Positions 34,698-43,468 of a stretch of 64,000 nucleotides of DNA are shown piece after piece. The DNA lies in the NCBI GenBank assembly GCA_002414385.1, contig DHZH01000007.1, positions 1 to 64,000 of the forward strand, given 5' to 3'. The DNA is from Gammaproteobacteria bacterium UBA5109 (lineage in GTDB: Bacteria > Pseudomonadota > Gammaproteobacteria > Pseudomonadales > Pseudohongiellaceae). The notes below the pieces were generated by a model, which was given only the letters and a program-made list of their open reading frames with translations, had not been told where the DNA came from and did no database searches. Numbering within the stretch: position 1 is the first letter of the stretch; the number at the start of each line of letters is the position of its first letter. The position numbers were made by a program, and so were the translations under genes.

Positions 34698-34726
34698 ATT
34701 ATAGCGGGCTGCCAAACATTTCTCAC
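34698..34726 (-). promoter_or_regulatory. Candidate promoter of the aminotransferase gene
   Basis: On the minus strand TATAAT (34703-34698) lies 17 bp after GTGAGA (34726-34721; 4 of 6 to TTGACA). The start point near 34690 would leave a short leader that carries AGAGGG before the TTG start codon at 34663. Confidence 0.45.
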
Positions 34727-34775
34727 AGGATTTTTACCCGCATCCTGATAAAACTTCTTTCCCGACCAATAAGAC

Positions 34776-34784
34776 TGCTAGAAT
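34776..34784 (+). promoter_or_regulatory. Extended -10 box before tatD
   Basis: TGC-TAGAAT at 34776-34784 is an extended -10 element 39 bp before the tatD ATG, in the divergent promoter region shared with the aminotransferase. No good -35 is seen, as is allowed for extended -10 promoters. Confidence 0.4.
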
Positions 34785-34822
34785 AAATCCTGCCCGAGTA
34801 TTAAAAGAAGTAGCCACTGACC

Positions 34823-35635
34823 ATGCCACAAACACCACCTGAATTCACCGAACCCTTGATTGATATCGGGGCCAATCTCAGTCATGAGAGTTTCAGTGAT
34901 GATCTGGATGCGGTCCTTGAACAGGCCGAACAGGCCGGTATCGAAAAACTGGTTGTTACCGGCACCAACACCCAGAGCAGTCATCGTGCCATAGAACTTT
35001 GTGAACAGTTTCCACACCTGCTGGTCAGCACAGTCGGTCTGCACCCTCATGAAGCAAGCAGTTTCAACCCGGAAATGGAGGATGCCTTCCGGGAACTGGC
35101 CAGGCATGACTGTGTCAAGGCAATTGGGGAAACCGGACTTGATTTCAACCGTAACTATTCCCCCCATGAAGATCAGGAAAAGGCCTTTCGTGCCCAACTG
35201 GCACTGGCTGTTGAGTTAAACCTGCCACTGTTTCTGCATCAGCGTGATGCCCATGAACGCTTCATGCCAATTCTGCAGGAATATCGCGGGCAACTCGGCA
35301 AGGTCGTTGTTCACTGTTTCACTGGAAGCGCCGGGGAACTAGAGGATTATCTGGATTTGGACCTGCACATCGGCATTACCGGTTGGGTATGTGATGAACG
35401 TCGTGGTTATTCACTGCATCCCCTGCTAAAAAAGATACCTGCAAACCGTCTGATGCTGGAAACAGATGCGCCTTACCTGATGCCGAGAAACATCAGCCCG
35501 AAGCCGAAATCCAGGCGTAACGAACCGGCAAATCTGCTTTATGTGCTGCAGATGGTCGCTGATTGTCTGGAAATGGATATGAATTCGCTGGCAAAGCAGA
35601 CCAGCAGCACTGCCAGGGATTTTTTTGCGCTATGA
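34823..35635 (+). CDS. tatD: TatD metal-dependent deoxyribonuclease
   Basis: The 270-residue TIM-barrel hydrolase is a 3'-5' exonuclease in DNA repair and quality control. It matches true TatD more closely than YcfH or YjjV: LIDIGANLSHESF, STVGLHPHEAS, AIGETGLDFNRNYS, HQRDAHERFMPIL, VVHCFTG, GITGWVCDERRG and ETDAPYLMPR...KSRRNEPA. The usual first His-x-His of YcfH-type proteins is replaced by D-x-GAN, as in TatD. It is not beside tatABC genes. In Pseudomonas a TatD-family gene often sits after pilZ; here that place is empty and the gene is 25 kb away. Confidence 0.93.
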   Translation: MPQTPPEFTEPLIDIGANLSHESFSDDLDAVLEQAEQAGIEKLVVTGTNTQSSHRAIELCEQFPHLLVSTVGLHPHEASSFNPEMEDAFRELARHDCVKAIGETGLDFNRNYSPHEDQEKAFRAQLALAVELNLPLFLHQRDAHERFMPILQEYRGQLGKVVVHCFTGSAGELEDYLDLDLHIGITGWVCDERRGYSLHPLLKKIPANRLMLETDAPYLMPRNISPKPKSRRNEPANLLYVLQMVADCLEMDMNSLAKQTSSTARDFFAL

Positions 35636-35657
35636 ACTTTGCTATATTTTGCCGCTT

Positions 35658-36665
35658 ATGAAGAAAAGGCGTTTTCTACAAGGTTTGGTCGCTATTGGTG
35701 CCGTATCACTGGTATCCAATCAGCGTTTGCAACCCCGCCTTGGCAGCAATCGTATTACCAGTCTTCAGGATCCTGACTCCAGTATAGTGCCGGTCATGGA
35801 AAGCCCGGTCCTGGAAAGCCCTTCCGGACTGCGCATCGACCAGAGCCCTCCCGAACCGGAAGCACTAATTCTTGAAGAAACCGCTATGGAAGAAGGGTTC
35901 AAGCACACTGAACGTGACCTGGACCTGAATGACCTTAGTGAAAATGAAGTTGATGACTACCTGGCAAAAATCCGCAATTTTGACGCTGATTTTGCCAACG
36001 ATATCTACCTTCCTGAACACAAGCGCCCGGTACTGAATACCACCGTCAGCCGACTGGAGCGGGTACAGTCCTATGTTGGTCACGGCAATTTCAACCTGCT
36101 TGGTTTTGACGAAATGCTGTTTTTTGCCAGAAACTATGAAGCCATCGGCGCCTTTGAAAAAGCTGAACTGGATTTTCTGGAAGAAATATTTTTTGCTGAT
36201 GCCAATCAGTATGGATTTTTTGGCGAAAAAGTAACACCGGAATTGACCACCCGCATCCCGATCAGGAATGTGGAAAAAATTACCGGCAGCGGCCACTATC
36301 TGTTAAAAGGCTCTTCCCTTAACCTTTACCGCCAGATCAAAAACGATGTCGGTGACCAGCTCTTGCTGACCTCGGGAATTCGCAATGTCGTCAAGCAGAT
36401 GCACCTGTTCCTGGCCAAAGCCCAACAGGCTAACCTGAATCTTTCAAAAGCTTCCCGTTCCCTGGCCCCACCGGGACACTCATTTCACTGCATTGGTGAT
36501 TTCGATGTCGGCAAAATCGGTCTTGGTGAACTTAATTTCACGGAAGACTTTTCCCGTACCGAAGAATTCAGGAGACTCATCAGGCTGGGTTATATCGATA
36601 TTCGCTATACTGATACCAATCAGTTCGGTGTGCGTTACGAACCCTGGCATATCAAGATCGCCTGA
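35658..36665 (+). CDS. M15-type (VanY/DacB-like) peptidase with Tat-like signal
   Basis: From the ATG at 35658 the protein has 335 residues and starts MKKRRFLQGLVAIGAVSLV, a twin-arginine-like signal (RRFLQG). After a low-complexity acidic linker (about 50-110) comes a zinc D,D-carboxypeptidase-like domain: LTSGIRNVVKQMHL, then PPGHSFHCIGDFDVG with the S-x-H-x6-D metal motif, and YEPWHIKI near the end, which fits the E-P-W-H signature. It probably trims peptidoglycan peptides in the periplasm. An upstream TTG start would overlap tatD and is less likely. It directly follows tatD by 22 bp and abuts the convergent glutaredoxin-like gene. Confidence 0.8.
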   Translation: MKKRRFLQGLVAIGAVSLVSNQRLQPRLGSNRITSLQDPDSSIVPVMESPVLESPSGLRIDQSPPEPEALILEETAMEEGFKHTERDLDLNDLSENEVDDYLAKIRNFDADFANDIYLPEHKRPVLNTTVSRLERVQSYVGHGNFNLLGFDEMLFFARNYEAIGAFEKAELDFLEEIFFADANQYGFFGEKVTPELTTRIPIRNVEKITGSGHYLLKGSSLNLYRQIKNDVGDQLLLTSGIRNVVKQMHLFLAKAQQANLNLSKASRSLAPPGHSFHCIGDFDVGKIGLGELNFTEDFSRTEEFRRLIRLGYIDIRYTDTNQFGVRYEPWHIKIA

Positions 36666-36908
36666 TCAGCCCTGCTGCTGTAGAAAGTCCCTCAGAACTT
36701 CATCATTGAATGGCCAACCCAGTTCTGTGTCATCATCCTTAAAGCGCAATACCGGAATGCGCTCGGCATAATCCTGCATCAGTTGCTCCGATTCAATGAT
36801 GTCCACAAGCTCAACCTGTATCGCCTGTACCGCTTGCTGTCTTAACATGTTTTCAGCGATATCACACAGGTGACAGCCGGCAGTGGTATAGAAATACAGC
36901 ACACGCAT
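36666..36908 (-). CDS. Glutaredoxin-family protein
   Basis: This 80-residue thioredoxin-fold protein has the redox motif TTAGCHLCDIAE (Cys-x-x-Cys) after the first strand VLYFY and the cis-Pro in RIPVLRF. It is of the short DUF836-like glutaredoxin type often placed beside pyrD in gammaproteobacteria. Its substrate is not known. It follows pyrD by three bases on the same strand, so the two are co-transcribed. The stop codon directly abuts that of the convergent peptidase gene. Confidence 0.85.
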   Translation of the reverse strand: MRVLYFYTTAGCHLCDIAENMLRQQAVQAIQVELVDIIESEQLMQDYAERIPVLRFKDDDTELGWPFNDEVLRDFLQQQG

Positions 36909-36911
36909 TTT

Positions 36912-37922
36912 TTATTCCTGAGCGGCCAGGATGTTTTCAATCAGCGCCGGTCCCTCATAGATAAACCCGGTATAGACCTGAACCAGTTTGGCCCCCGCCC
37001 TGAATTTTTGCTTTGCAGTCTCGGCTGAATCAATACCGCCAACGGCAATTATTGGGATCGCTCCCTGCAGATAACGTTGCAACAAGTGCACGATTTTGCT
37101 TGATTGCGCCAGCAAGGGCGCACCACTGAGCCCGCCACTCTGACCGACATGCGCCTTGTCCTGCAGCCCATCTCTGGCAATTGTCGTATTGGTGGCAATC
37201 ACGCCATCAAAGTTATGGGTCAGAAGTGCCAGGGCTATGTCCTGACATTCCTGTTCTTTCAGGTCAGGAGCTATTTTCAGCAGCAAGGGAACATGGCGCT
37301 GATGCTTTTCCTGCAAATCAAGCTGTTCCTGCCTGAGCATGCTCAGCAGTTTATCCAGCTCTTCGCCAAATTGCAGTTTGCGCAAACCCGGCGTATTCGG
37401 TGAGGAGAGATTAACCACTATATAGTCCGCATAGGGATAAACGCGTTGCAGGCAGAGAAGATAATCCTTGTGGGCATCACTGACCGGCGTACTCAGGTTT
37501 TTACCGATATTGACCCCAACGATGCCCTGGTAACGACGCTTTTTCAGCCGTGAAACCAAGTGTTCGACCCCCTTGTTATTAAAGCCCATTCGGTTTATCA
37601 AGGCATGGTCTGCGGCAAGCCTGAAAAGACGTGGTTTGGGATTCCCGGCTTGCGGTTTCGGGGTGACTGTCCCGACTTCAATAAAACCAAAACCCAGAGA
37701 CCCTAATGCATCGAGGTAGTCAGCATTTTTATCCAGGCCGGCCGCCAATCCCACAGGGTTCTTGAAGTTCAGCCCCAACAGCTGGAGGGGGGCGTCCTGT
37801 GATTTTGCTGCCAGTAAAGAGCTCAGTCCGAGTTTGTATATGACCTGCAGGCCCTTGAGACCCAGATGATGGGAAAACTCAGCTGGGAATAAAAACAGCA
37901 AACGACGAATGAATTTATACAA
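36912..37922 (-). CDS. pyrD: Dihydroorotate dehydrogenase (quinone), class 2
   Basis: PyrD oxidises dihydroorotate to orotate in pyrimidine synthesis at the inner membrane, using quinone. I place the start at a TTG at 37922 with GGAG ten bases upstream; this gives 336 residues, exactly the Escherichia coli length, and begins with the usual membrane-contacting helices (YKFIRRLLFLFPAEFSHHLGL). Motifs include NPVGLAAGLDKNADYLDALG, FIEVGTVTPKPQAGNPKPRLFR (in parts: GTVTPKPQ), NRMGFNNKG, VNLSSPNTPGLR with the catalytic Ser, TNTTIAR and VGGIDS. A longer in-frame extension to 37994 lacks support. Confidence 0.95.
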   Translation of the reverse strand: MYKFIRRLLFLFPAEFSHHLGLKGLQVIYKLGLSSLLAAKSQDAPLQLLGLNFKNPVGLAAGLDKNADYLDALGSLGFGFIEVGTVTPKPQAGNPKPRLFRLAADHALINRMGFNNKGVEHLVSRLKKRRYQGIVGVNIGKNLSTPVSDAHKDYLLCLQRVYPYADYIVVNLSSPNTPGLRKLQFGEELDKLLSMLRQEQLDLQEKHQRHVPLLLKIAPDLKEQECQDIALALLTHNFDGVIATNTTIARDGLQDKAHVGQSGGLSGAPLLAQSSKIVHLLQRYLQGAIPIIAVGGIDSAETAKQKFRAGAKLVQVYTGFIYEGPALIENILAAQE

Positions 37923-38110
37923 GATACTGCTACTCCGTCTCGGCACCGGCTCAATATAGTGCCTGACCGGGCAAGTCACAAGCAGGATTTGCAATAAGAG
38001 CGCTTCTCTATAGAATCGGGTCTTTTTGTAATTTTTAAAGTATCATACGCGCTCAATTTTCAGAGTCCGAAACAAAAGCAATAACTTAACAGCAAGCAAG
38101 AGATTTCAAT

Positions 38111-39070
38111 ATGCCGCAAAGAAAACTGATCGGAGCACTTAAAGACTGGCTCTCCCAACAAATTATCGGCCAGGAAAAGCTTCTGGATCGTCTGCTGATT
38201 GCCCTCCTTGCGGATGGCCATCTACTGGTTGAAGGAGCCCCCGGACTGGCTAAAACCAAAGCCATTAAAACCCTTTCAGAGGGAATTGAAGGGGACTTTC
38301 ACCGAATTCAATTTACTCCTGACCTGCTGCCCAGCGATATCACCGGCACAGAAATATTCCGTCCCGAGGATGGTAGTTTTACCTTCCAGCAGGGCCCGAT
38401 ATTCCATAACCTGGTGCTGGCAGATGAGATCAACCGAGCCCCGGCCAAGGTGCAATCAGCGCTGCTGGAAGCTATGGCAGAACATCAGGTCAGTTTCGGA
38501 CGCCAGACTTTCAAATTGCCGGAATTGTTTCTGGTCATGGCAACCCAGAACCCGATCGAGCAGGAAGGTACCTATCCCCTGCCCGAAGCCCAGCTTGACC
38601 GCTTTTTGATGCATGTCACCGTAGATTATCCGGACACTGATGCCGAGCGTAAGATCCTGCAACTGGTGCGCAATGAAGCCAAACATGAAAACCAGCCGGC
38701 TCCACAGGTGGTTCCGCAAAAAGACCTGTTCACTGCCCGCCAGGAAGTACTTAACCTGCATATGGCTGAAGCAGTTGAGGAATATATTCTGCAACTGGTC
38801 ATGGCAACCCGTAATCCGGCCCCCTACAGTGAGGATCTGGCCAAATGGATTGATTACGGTGCCAGTCCGCGTGGCACGATTTCACTGGATATCTGCTCCC
38901 GCGCCCATGCCTGGCTGAAAGATAAAGACTTTGTCAGCCCGGAAGATGTGCATGAGATCTTCCACGATGTCCTGCGTCACCGGGTATTGTTAAGTTTTGA
39001 AGCAGAAGCGGCCGGTGTCGATGCCAACCGGGTACTGGATGAAATCCTGACCCTGGTTCCCTCAGCCTGA
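38111..39070 (+). CDS. MoxR-family AAA+ ATPase (Bat operon)
   Basis: The 319-residue ATPase has Walker A EGAPGLAKTKAIK, Walker B LADEINRAPAKVQSALLEAM, sensor 1 ATQNPIEQEGTYPLPEAQLDRF and the arginine-bearing GASPRGTISLDI. MoxR proteins work as chaperones together with von Willebrand A-domain partners. It heads a six-gene co-directional operon (DUF58, DUF4381, BatA, BatB, BatD) that is linked to envelope stress and aerotolerance in other bacteria. It is divergent from pyrD; a GAGCGC/GCGCTC pair lies in the 116-bp gap but is too short and too widely spaced to call. Confidence 0.93.
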   Translation: MPQRKLIGALKDWLSQQIIGQEKLLDRLLIALLADGHLLVEGAPGLAKTKAIKTLSEGIEGDFHRIQFTPDLLPSDITGTEIFRPEDGSFTFQQGPIFHNLVLADEINRAPAKVQSALLEAMAEHQVSFGRQTFKLPELFLVMATQNPIEQEGTYPLPEAQLDRFLMHVTVDYPDTDAERKILQLVRNEAKHENQPAPQVVPQKDLFTARQEVLNLHMAEAVEEYILQLVMATRNPAPYSEDLAKWIDYGASPRGTISLDICSRAHAWLKDKDFVSPEDVHEIFHDVLRHRVLLSFEAEAAGVDANRVLDEILTLVPSA

Positions 39071-39074
39071 TTTT

Positions 39075-40040
39075 ATGTCGCGTAAACGCCAGTTAAACCT
39101 CGAGCAGGAACGCTTTCGCTGTCGTGGCGCCAGCCTCAACCTGCAGCAATTGCTGGATCAGCGTCATGTCGCCAAAGCTCTGGAACTTGATTACCAGTCC
39201 CGTTCCCGACTTGGTATGGCTGGCTCGCATGTCTCCAAAACCAAGGGCCGCGGGGTCGACTTTGAAGAGCATCGCCCCTATCAGGCCGGTGATGATATCC
39301 GCAGCATAGACTGGCGTGTCACTGCACGAACAGGTCGGCCTTTTACCAAAATTTTCCGTGAAGAACGCGAAAGACCAGTCATCATTGGTATTGATCAGAG
39401 CCATCACATGTATTTTGGCAGTCAGGTTTCCTTCAAGTCAGTGATTGCGGCTGAAATAGCTGCGATACTTTGCTGGATAACCGTGGATAACGGCGATCGG
39501 GTGGGTGGCGTGATTTATTCCGACAATGAAATTGACATGATCAAGCCTAGACGTGGCAAGCGATCAGCACTGCGTTTTCTGAACATGCTTGCCGATTACA
39601 ACCAGCGCCTGCTGGCTCAGCATATGCCCGGCAAGAAGCAAAACACTAACCGCCTGCAGGAATCCCTTAAGCAGATCTATCGGATTGCCAAACCCGGCTC
39701 CACCATTTACCTGATTTCCGATTTCAGTGAAATGGACAAGACCTGTCTGCAGTATATACAGCAACTGAGCCTGCATAATGACCTGATCTGCTTCTATATT
39801 TATGACCAGCTCGAGTCTGAATTGCCTCGGCCGGGCGTTTACAGCATCACCAATGGCGATGAACTGGATACCATCGATACTTTCGCGCCGCAGGTCAGGA
39901 AACAATATCATCAGCTGTTCAGCCAGCGACTGCACGATCTGCATGCTGAATTAAACACCCTAAAAGTCCCCCTGATCAGTCTGCGGACCGATCAGCTTGT
40001 CCTGGAACAGTTGGAAACATGGAATCAGAAGACCCACTAA
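39075..40040 (+). CDS. DUF58 protein (Bat operon)
   Basis: The 321-residue protein has the DUF58 signature EHRPYQAGDDIRSIDWRVTARTGRPFTKIF (in parts: YQAGDDIRSIDWR, PFTKIFREE), followed by a von Willebrand A-like fold (VIIGIDQSHHMYFGS). No membrane segment is seen, unlike the DUF58 protein at 50367. It starts four bases after the MoxR stop and overlaps DUF4381 by 22 bases. DUF58 proteins are taken to be MoxR partners; direct function is unknown. Confidence 0.9.
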   Translation: MSRKRQLNLEQERFRCRGASLNLQQLLDQRHVAKALELDYQSRSRLGMAGSHVSKTKGRGVDFEEHRPYQAGDDIRSIDWRVTARTGRPFTKIFREERERPVIIGIDQSHHMYFGSQVSFKSVIAAEIAAILCWITVDNGDRVGGVIYSDNEIDMIKPRRGKRSALRFLNMLADYNQRLLAQHMPGKKQNTNRLQESLKQIYRIAKPGSTIYLISDFSEMDKTCLQYIQQLSLHNDLICFYIYDQLESELPRPGVYSITNGDELDTIDTFAPQVRKQYHQLFSQRLHDLHAELNTLKVPLISLRTDQLVLEQLETWNQKTH

Positions 40041-40618
40041 GCCAGCTGGCAGACATTCACCTGCCGGATCCGGTCAGCTTCTGGCCGCTGGCACCGGGCT
40101 GGTGGTTACTTATCGCCCTGGGAGTGGTGCTTTGTATCTGGTTGATAATACGGGCTTTGCGTAAACTGGTCTGGCGAAAAAGATTACAGGCAGCCCAGCG
40201 CGAGCTGGACAAGGCCATCGCTACCTACCGGCAGGTAACAGCTAAGGCTGAGGCGGATCATAATCAGGCCGGGCTGGATTACCTGTATGCAGTGAACTCC
40301 GTACTTAACCGGGTAGCCCTGTATATCGACAGGAGCAATGCCAGGCAAATAGCCAGCCTGCATGGCAATGCCTGGCTGAACTACCTGGATCAGGCTTACG
40401 GGGGCAATGAATTCACTGAAGGCGACGGCAAGGTTCTGGCCGAAGGTCAATATCGTCCGGTCTTTGCCGGAGAAATTGAAGGCCTTTATACTCTGTCACA
40501 GCGCTGGATAAATACATGCTATAAAAATGATGCCAGGCAGAATAAAAAGCAGGCTGCTGGCAACAGGCAGAAACAGGATGAAAACAACAAGCAGACAACA
40601 CACAGGGCAAGGTCATGA
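40019..40618 (+). CDS. DUF4381 membrane protein (Bat operon)
   Basis: The 199-residue protein begins PLSQLADIHLPDPVSFWPLAPGWW, the typical DUF4381 N-terminus (in parts: IHLPDPVSFWPLAPGW). One membrane helix follows (WWLLIALGVVLCIWLII), then a cytoplasmic helical part with LNYLDQAYGGNEFTEGDG. The C-terminus is very Gln/Asn/Lys-rich. It overlaps both neighbours (22 bases with DUF58, 4 bases ATGA with BatA), which points to tight co-translation in the Bat complex. No enzymatic motif is present. Confidence 0.85.
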   Translation: MESEDPLSQLADIHLPDPVSFWPLAPGWWLLIALGVVLCIWLIIRALRKLVWRKRLQAAQRELDKAIATYRQVTAKAEADHNQAGLDYLYAVNSVLNRVALYIDRSNARQIASLHGNAWLNYLDQAYGGNEFTEGDGKVLAEGQYRPVFAGEIEGLYTLSQRWINTCYKNDARQNKKQAAGNRQKQDENNKQTTHRARS

Positions 40619-41652
40619 TTGAATTTCAATGGCCATGGGTGTTTTTGCTGATTCCATTGCCTTTTCTGATAAACCGCCTTTTGCCCAGAGCGGAAATTGT
40701 CGAGGCTCCCCTGTTTGTGCCTTTCTTTACCGCCATGCGCAATGCAGATTCCGCCACCACCAGGCTGGGCAGCCGCAGCCTCTGGGTCTCCCTGCTTGCC
40801 ATCATCTGCTGGTTATTGCTGGTTACCGCTGCCAGTCGGCCACAATGGGTCGGTGATCCGGTGCAATTACCCACTACAGGTCGCGACCTGATGCTGGCCG
40901 TTGATATTTCCGGCAGTATGGAAGCGCAGGATATACAGTTGGAGGGACGCAATGCCACGCGTCTGGAAGTCGTCAAATCCGTTGTCGGGGACTTTGTTGA
41001 ACGTCGCAGTGGTGACCGGCTGGGACTGATTCTATTTGCCGCCAGAGCCTATACCCAGGCTCCTCTTACCTTTGATCGGGAAACAGTCGGCATTCTGCTG
41101 GAAGAGGCCCAGATCGGCATCATCGAAGAGAATGCGACTGCAATCGGGGATTCCATCGGGCTTGGCGTACGTCATCTCAGAGAGCGTCCTGAAGCCAGTC
41201 GTATCCTGATTCTGTTAACCGATGGCGTGAATAACTCTGGCCAGGTATCACCCTTGCAGGCAGGTGAGTTGGCAGCAATGGAAGGAATACGGATCTATAC
41301 CATTGGTATCGGTGCCGAAAGTTCACCGCGGACTTCCGTTTTCAGTTCCCGGGCCGTCAGCCCCTCGGCTGACCTGGACGAGGAAACCCTGACCCAGATT
41401 GCAGTGAATACCGGCGGCCGTTATTTCCGTGCCAGAGACCTGTCCGAGCTTGAAGAAATATATTCCGTACTTGATGAGCTAGAGCCTGTAGAGCAGGATG
41501 ACGAGACATTCCGGCCGACCATGGCATTGTTTTACTGGCCCCTGGCTGCCGGTCTGCTTCTCAGTTTCCTGCTCACTCTGGCCAAGATTCCATTCTGGTC
41601 TTTCTGGAAAAACCGTGATAATGCCCCCATATCCATGGCAGAGGGCAAATAA
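40615..41652 (+). CDS. BatA, membrane von Willebrand A-domain protein
   Basis: The 345 residues have an N-terminal membrane helix pair (FLLIPLPFLINRLL and LWVSLLAIICWLLLVTAA), then a periplasmic VWA domain with the full metal site AVDISGSMEAQD (D-x-S-x-S), Thr in TQAPLTFDRE and Asp in LTDGVNNSG. A C-terminal membrane helix (FYWPLAAGLLLSFLLTLA) closes the protein. This is the standard Bacteroides aerotolerance A layout. It is held between DUF4381 and BatB, with only four bases to the next start. Confidence 0.93.
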   Translation: MIEFQWPWVFLLIPLPFLINRLLPRAEIVEAPLFVPFFTAMRNADSATTRLGSRSLWVSLLAIICWLLLVTAASRPQWVGDPVQLPTTGRDLMLAVDISGSMEAQDIQLEGRNATRLEVVKSVVGDFVERRSGDRLGLILFAARAYTQAPLTFDRETVGILLEEAQIGIIEENATAIGDSIGLGVRHLRERPEASRILILLTDGVNNSGQVSPLQAGELAAMEGIRIYTIGIGAESSPRTSVFSSRAVSPSADLDEETLTQIAVNTGGRYFRARDLSELEEIYSVLDELEPVEQDDETFRPTMALFYWPLAAGLLLSFLLTLAKIPFWSFWKNRDNAPISMAEGK

Positions 41653-41656
41653 TCCA

Positions 41657-43468
41657 ATGCAGGCCTTAAGTACTTTTATCGACAATTTCCACTTTCTGAG
41701 ACCCTTGTTTCTGCTGGGGCTGATCCCTGCCGTCCTGCTCGTTGCAACACTGGGTTTTTTGCACAGCAGAAATTCCAGCTGGCACCGTGCCATCGATAAA
41801 TCTCTATTGCCCTTTTTACTGGAAGATGACACCCGCTCTCGACAGTTTTTGCCGCTGTATGGACTGCTGAGTATCTGGGTCCTTTCCACTATTGCCCTGG
41901 CAGGACCCACCTGGCAGCAGATACCCGCGCCGGTTCAGGAACGCGAAGATGCGCTGGTTATCGTACAGGATTTATCCCTGTCCATGTATTCCACTGACCT
42001 TAATCCCAGCCGCCTGGTTCGCGCCCAGCGCAAGCTGATTGACCTGCTTAACAGCCGTGATGAAGAAGGTCAGACTGCACTGGTAGTCTATGCCGGCTCA
42101 GCTCACACTGTGACACCACTGACGGATGATATCGCCACCATCAATAATATGGTGCCGGCCCTTGATCCCAATATCATGCCGGTATTGGGCAGTAATCCGG
42201 AAGCAGGCGTCAGCCAGGCTATAACCCTGCTGGAAAATGCCCAGCTTACCGATGCCAGTATTTTACTTGTCACCGACGGGATCAACCGGGCAGATATCAA
42301 CGCTATCAGCGAAATCATCAACAACACGCAGCATCAACTTCTGATACTCGGCGTCGGCACTGAAGAAGGTGCACCAATTCCTACTGAAGACGGCTTTCTG
42401 CGGGATCAGAACAATTCCATCGTGATTCCGAGACTGAATCGTGAGTTGCTGGAAGATCTCGCTGCGGCTGTCGGTGGTCGCTATACGGATGCTGTCCTGA
42501 CCGATGAGGACATTGATTTCCTGCTGAGCCGGGGCATTTTTGAAGATAACCAGAACCTGCGTGATGTGGATCAGGATTTTGACACCTGGGCTGAAGCCGG
42601 CCCCTGGCTCCTGTTGCTGGTATTACCTCTCGCTGCCCTGGCATTTCGCCGTGGCTGGTTGCTGGGCCTGGCCATGCTGTTTCTGATCAACCCGCAACAA
42701 CAGGCCATGGCACTGAGCTGGCAGGATTTATGGCTTAACAAGGACCAGCAAGGTTCCAGAGCCTTTGACAGTGCTGAATTTGACTCCGCTGCACAACTTT
42801 TTGAAGACCAGGACTGGCGGGCTTCCTCGCATTATCGTAGTGGCGACTATGAGGCTGCACTGGCAGAGCTGAATCAGATGGAAGGTCCCCAGGCAGAATA
42901 TAACCGGGGTAATACCCTGGCCCGTCTACAGCGCTATGAAGAAGCCCTGGCAGCCTATGACCAGGTGCTAGATCAGCAACCCGATCACACAGACGCCCAG
43001 GCCAACCGCCAGATTGTGCAGAACCTGCTGGAACAGCAACAGCAGCAGGAACAGGAAAACCAGGAACAGCAGCAGGATGACCAGGGGCAGGATCAGCAGC
43101 AAAGCGACGATCAGCAGCAAGGTGAATCCGAGCAGCAGGAACAACAGAGTGCCCAGGAGAACCAGCAGGAACAGCAGCAGGAAGAATCTGACGAAGCACC
43201 CCAGGAACAGCAGCAATCTGAAGTAACTGATTCAGATGCCGGTCAGGAAGATGAGAATCAGGATGAACAGCCGGAGCCTGAACAGACCCTGGCAGATCAG
43301 GGTGAAAGCGAAGAAGAACAGGCTATGCAGCAATGGCTGGGGCGCATTGAAGACAACCCGGGTGAATTGCTGCGCAACAAATTTCGCTATCAGACCCAGC
43401 AATTGCTCTATGAGCAACTGCAAAACCCGCGTATATTCGAAAACCCGAACCAAGAACAAATATGGTAA
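41657..43468 (+). CDS. BatB/BatC fusion: VWA domain plus TPR and Gln-rich tail
   Basis: From the ATG at 41657 the protein has 603 residues; longer in-frame upstream codons overlap batA and are rejected. Order: two membrane helices, a VWA domain with IVQDLSLSMYSTDL (D-x-S-x-S) and VTDGINRADI, two more membrane helices (about 365-410), then TPR repeats (EYNRGNTLARLQRYEEALAAYDQVLDQQPDH, about 430-460, in parts: RLQRYEEALAAYDQVL), and a 100-residue Gln/Glu/Asp tail. BatB and the TPR protein BatC are separate in Bacteroides; here they are one chain. The stop codon overlaps the batD start. Confidence 0.92.
   Translation: MQALSTFIDNFHFLRPLFLLGLIPAVLLVATLGFLHSRNSSWHRAIDKSLLPFLLEDDTRSRQFLPLYGLLSIWVLSTIALAGPTWQQIPAPVQEREDALVIVQDLSLSMYSTDLNPSRLVRAQRKLIDLLNSRDEEGQTALVVYAGSAHTVTPLTDDIATINNMVPALDPNIMPVLGSNPEAGVSQAITLLENAQLTDASILLVTDGINRADINAISEIINNTQHQLLILGVGTEEGAPIPTEDGFLRDQNNSIVIPRLNRELLEDLAAAVGGRYTDAVLTDEDIDFLLSRGIFEDNQNLRDVDQDFDTWAEAGPWLLLLVLPLAALAFRRGWLLGLAMLFLINPQQQAMALSWQDLWLNKDQQGSRAFDSAEFDSAAQLFEDQDWRASSHYRSGDYEAALAELNQMEGPQAEYNRGNTLARLQRYEEALAAYDQVLDQQPDHTDAQANRQIVQNLLEQQQQQEQENQEQQQDDQGQDQQQSDDQQQGESEQQEQQSAQENQQEQQQEESDEAPQEQQQSEVTDSDAGQEDENQDEQPEPEQTLADQGESEEEQAMQQWLGRIEDNPGELLRNKFRYQTQQLLYEQLQNPRIFENPNQEQIW

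Noticed and set aside
37999..38054. GAGCGC and GCGCTC as an operator before the Bat operon
   Set aside because: Six-base arms 44 bases apart are expected by chance.
42735..43199. Minus-strand frame opposite the batB TPR and Gln-rich tail
   Set aside because: CAG-rich coding sequence gives a long open antisense frame by chance; there is no start signal or domain.
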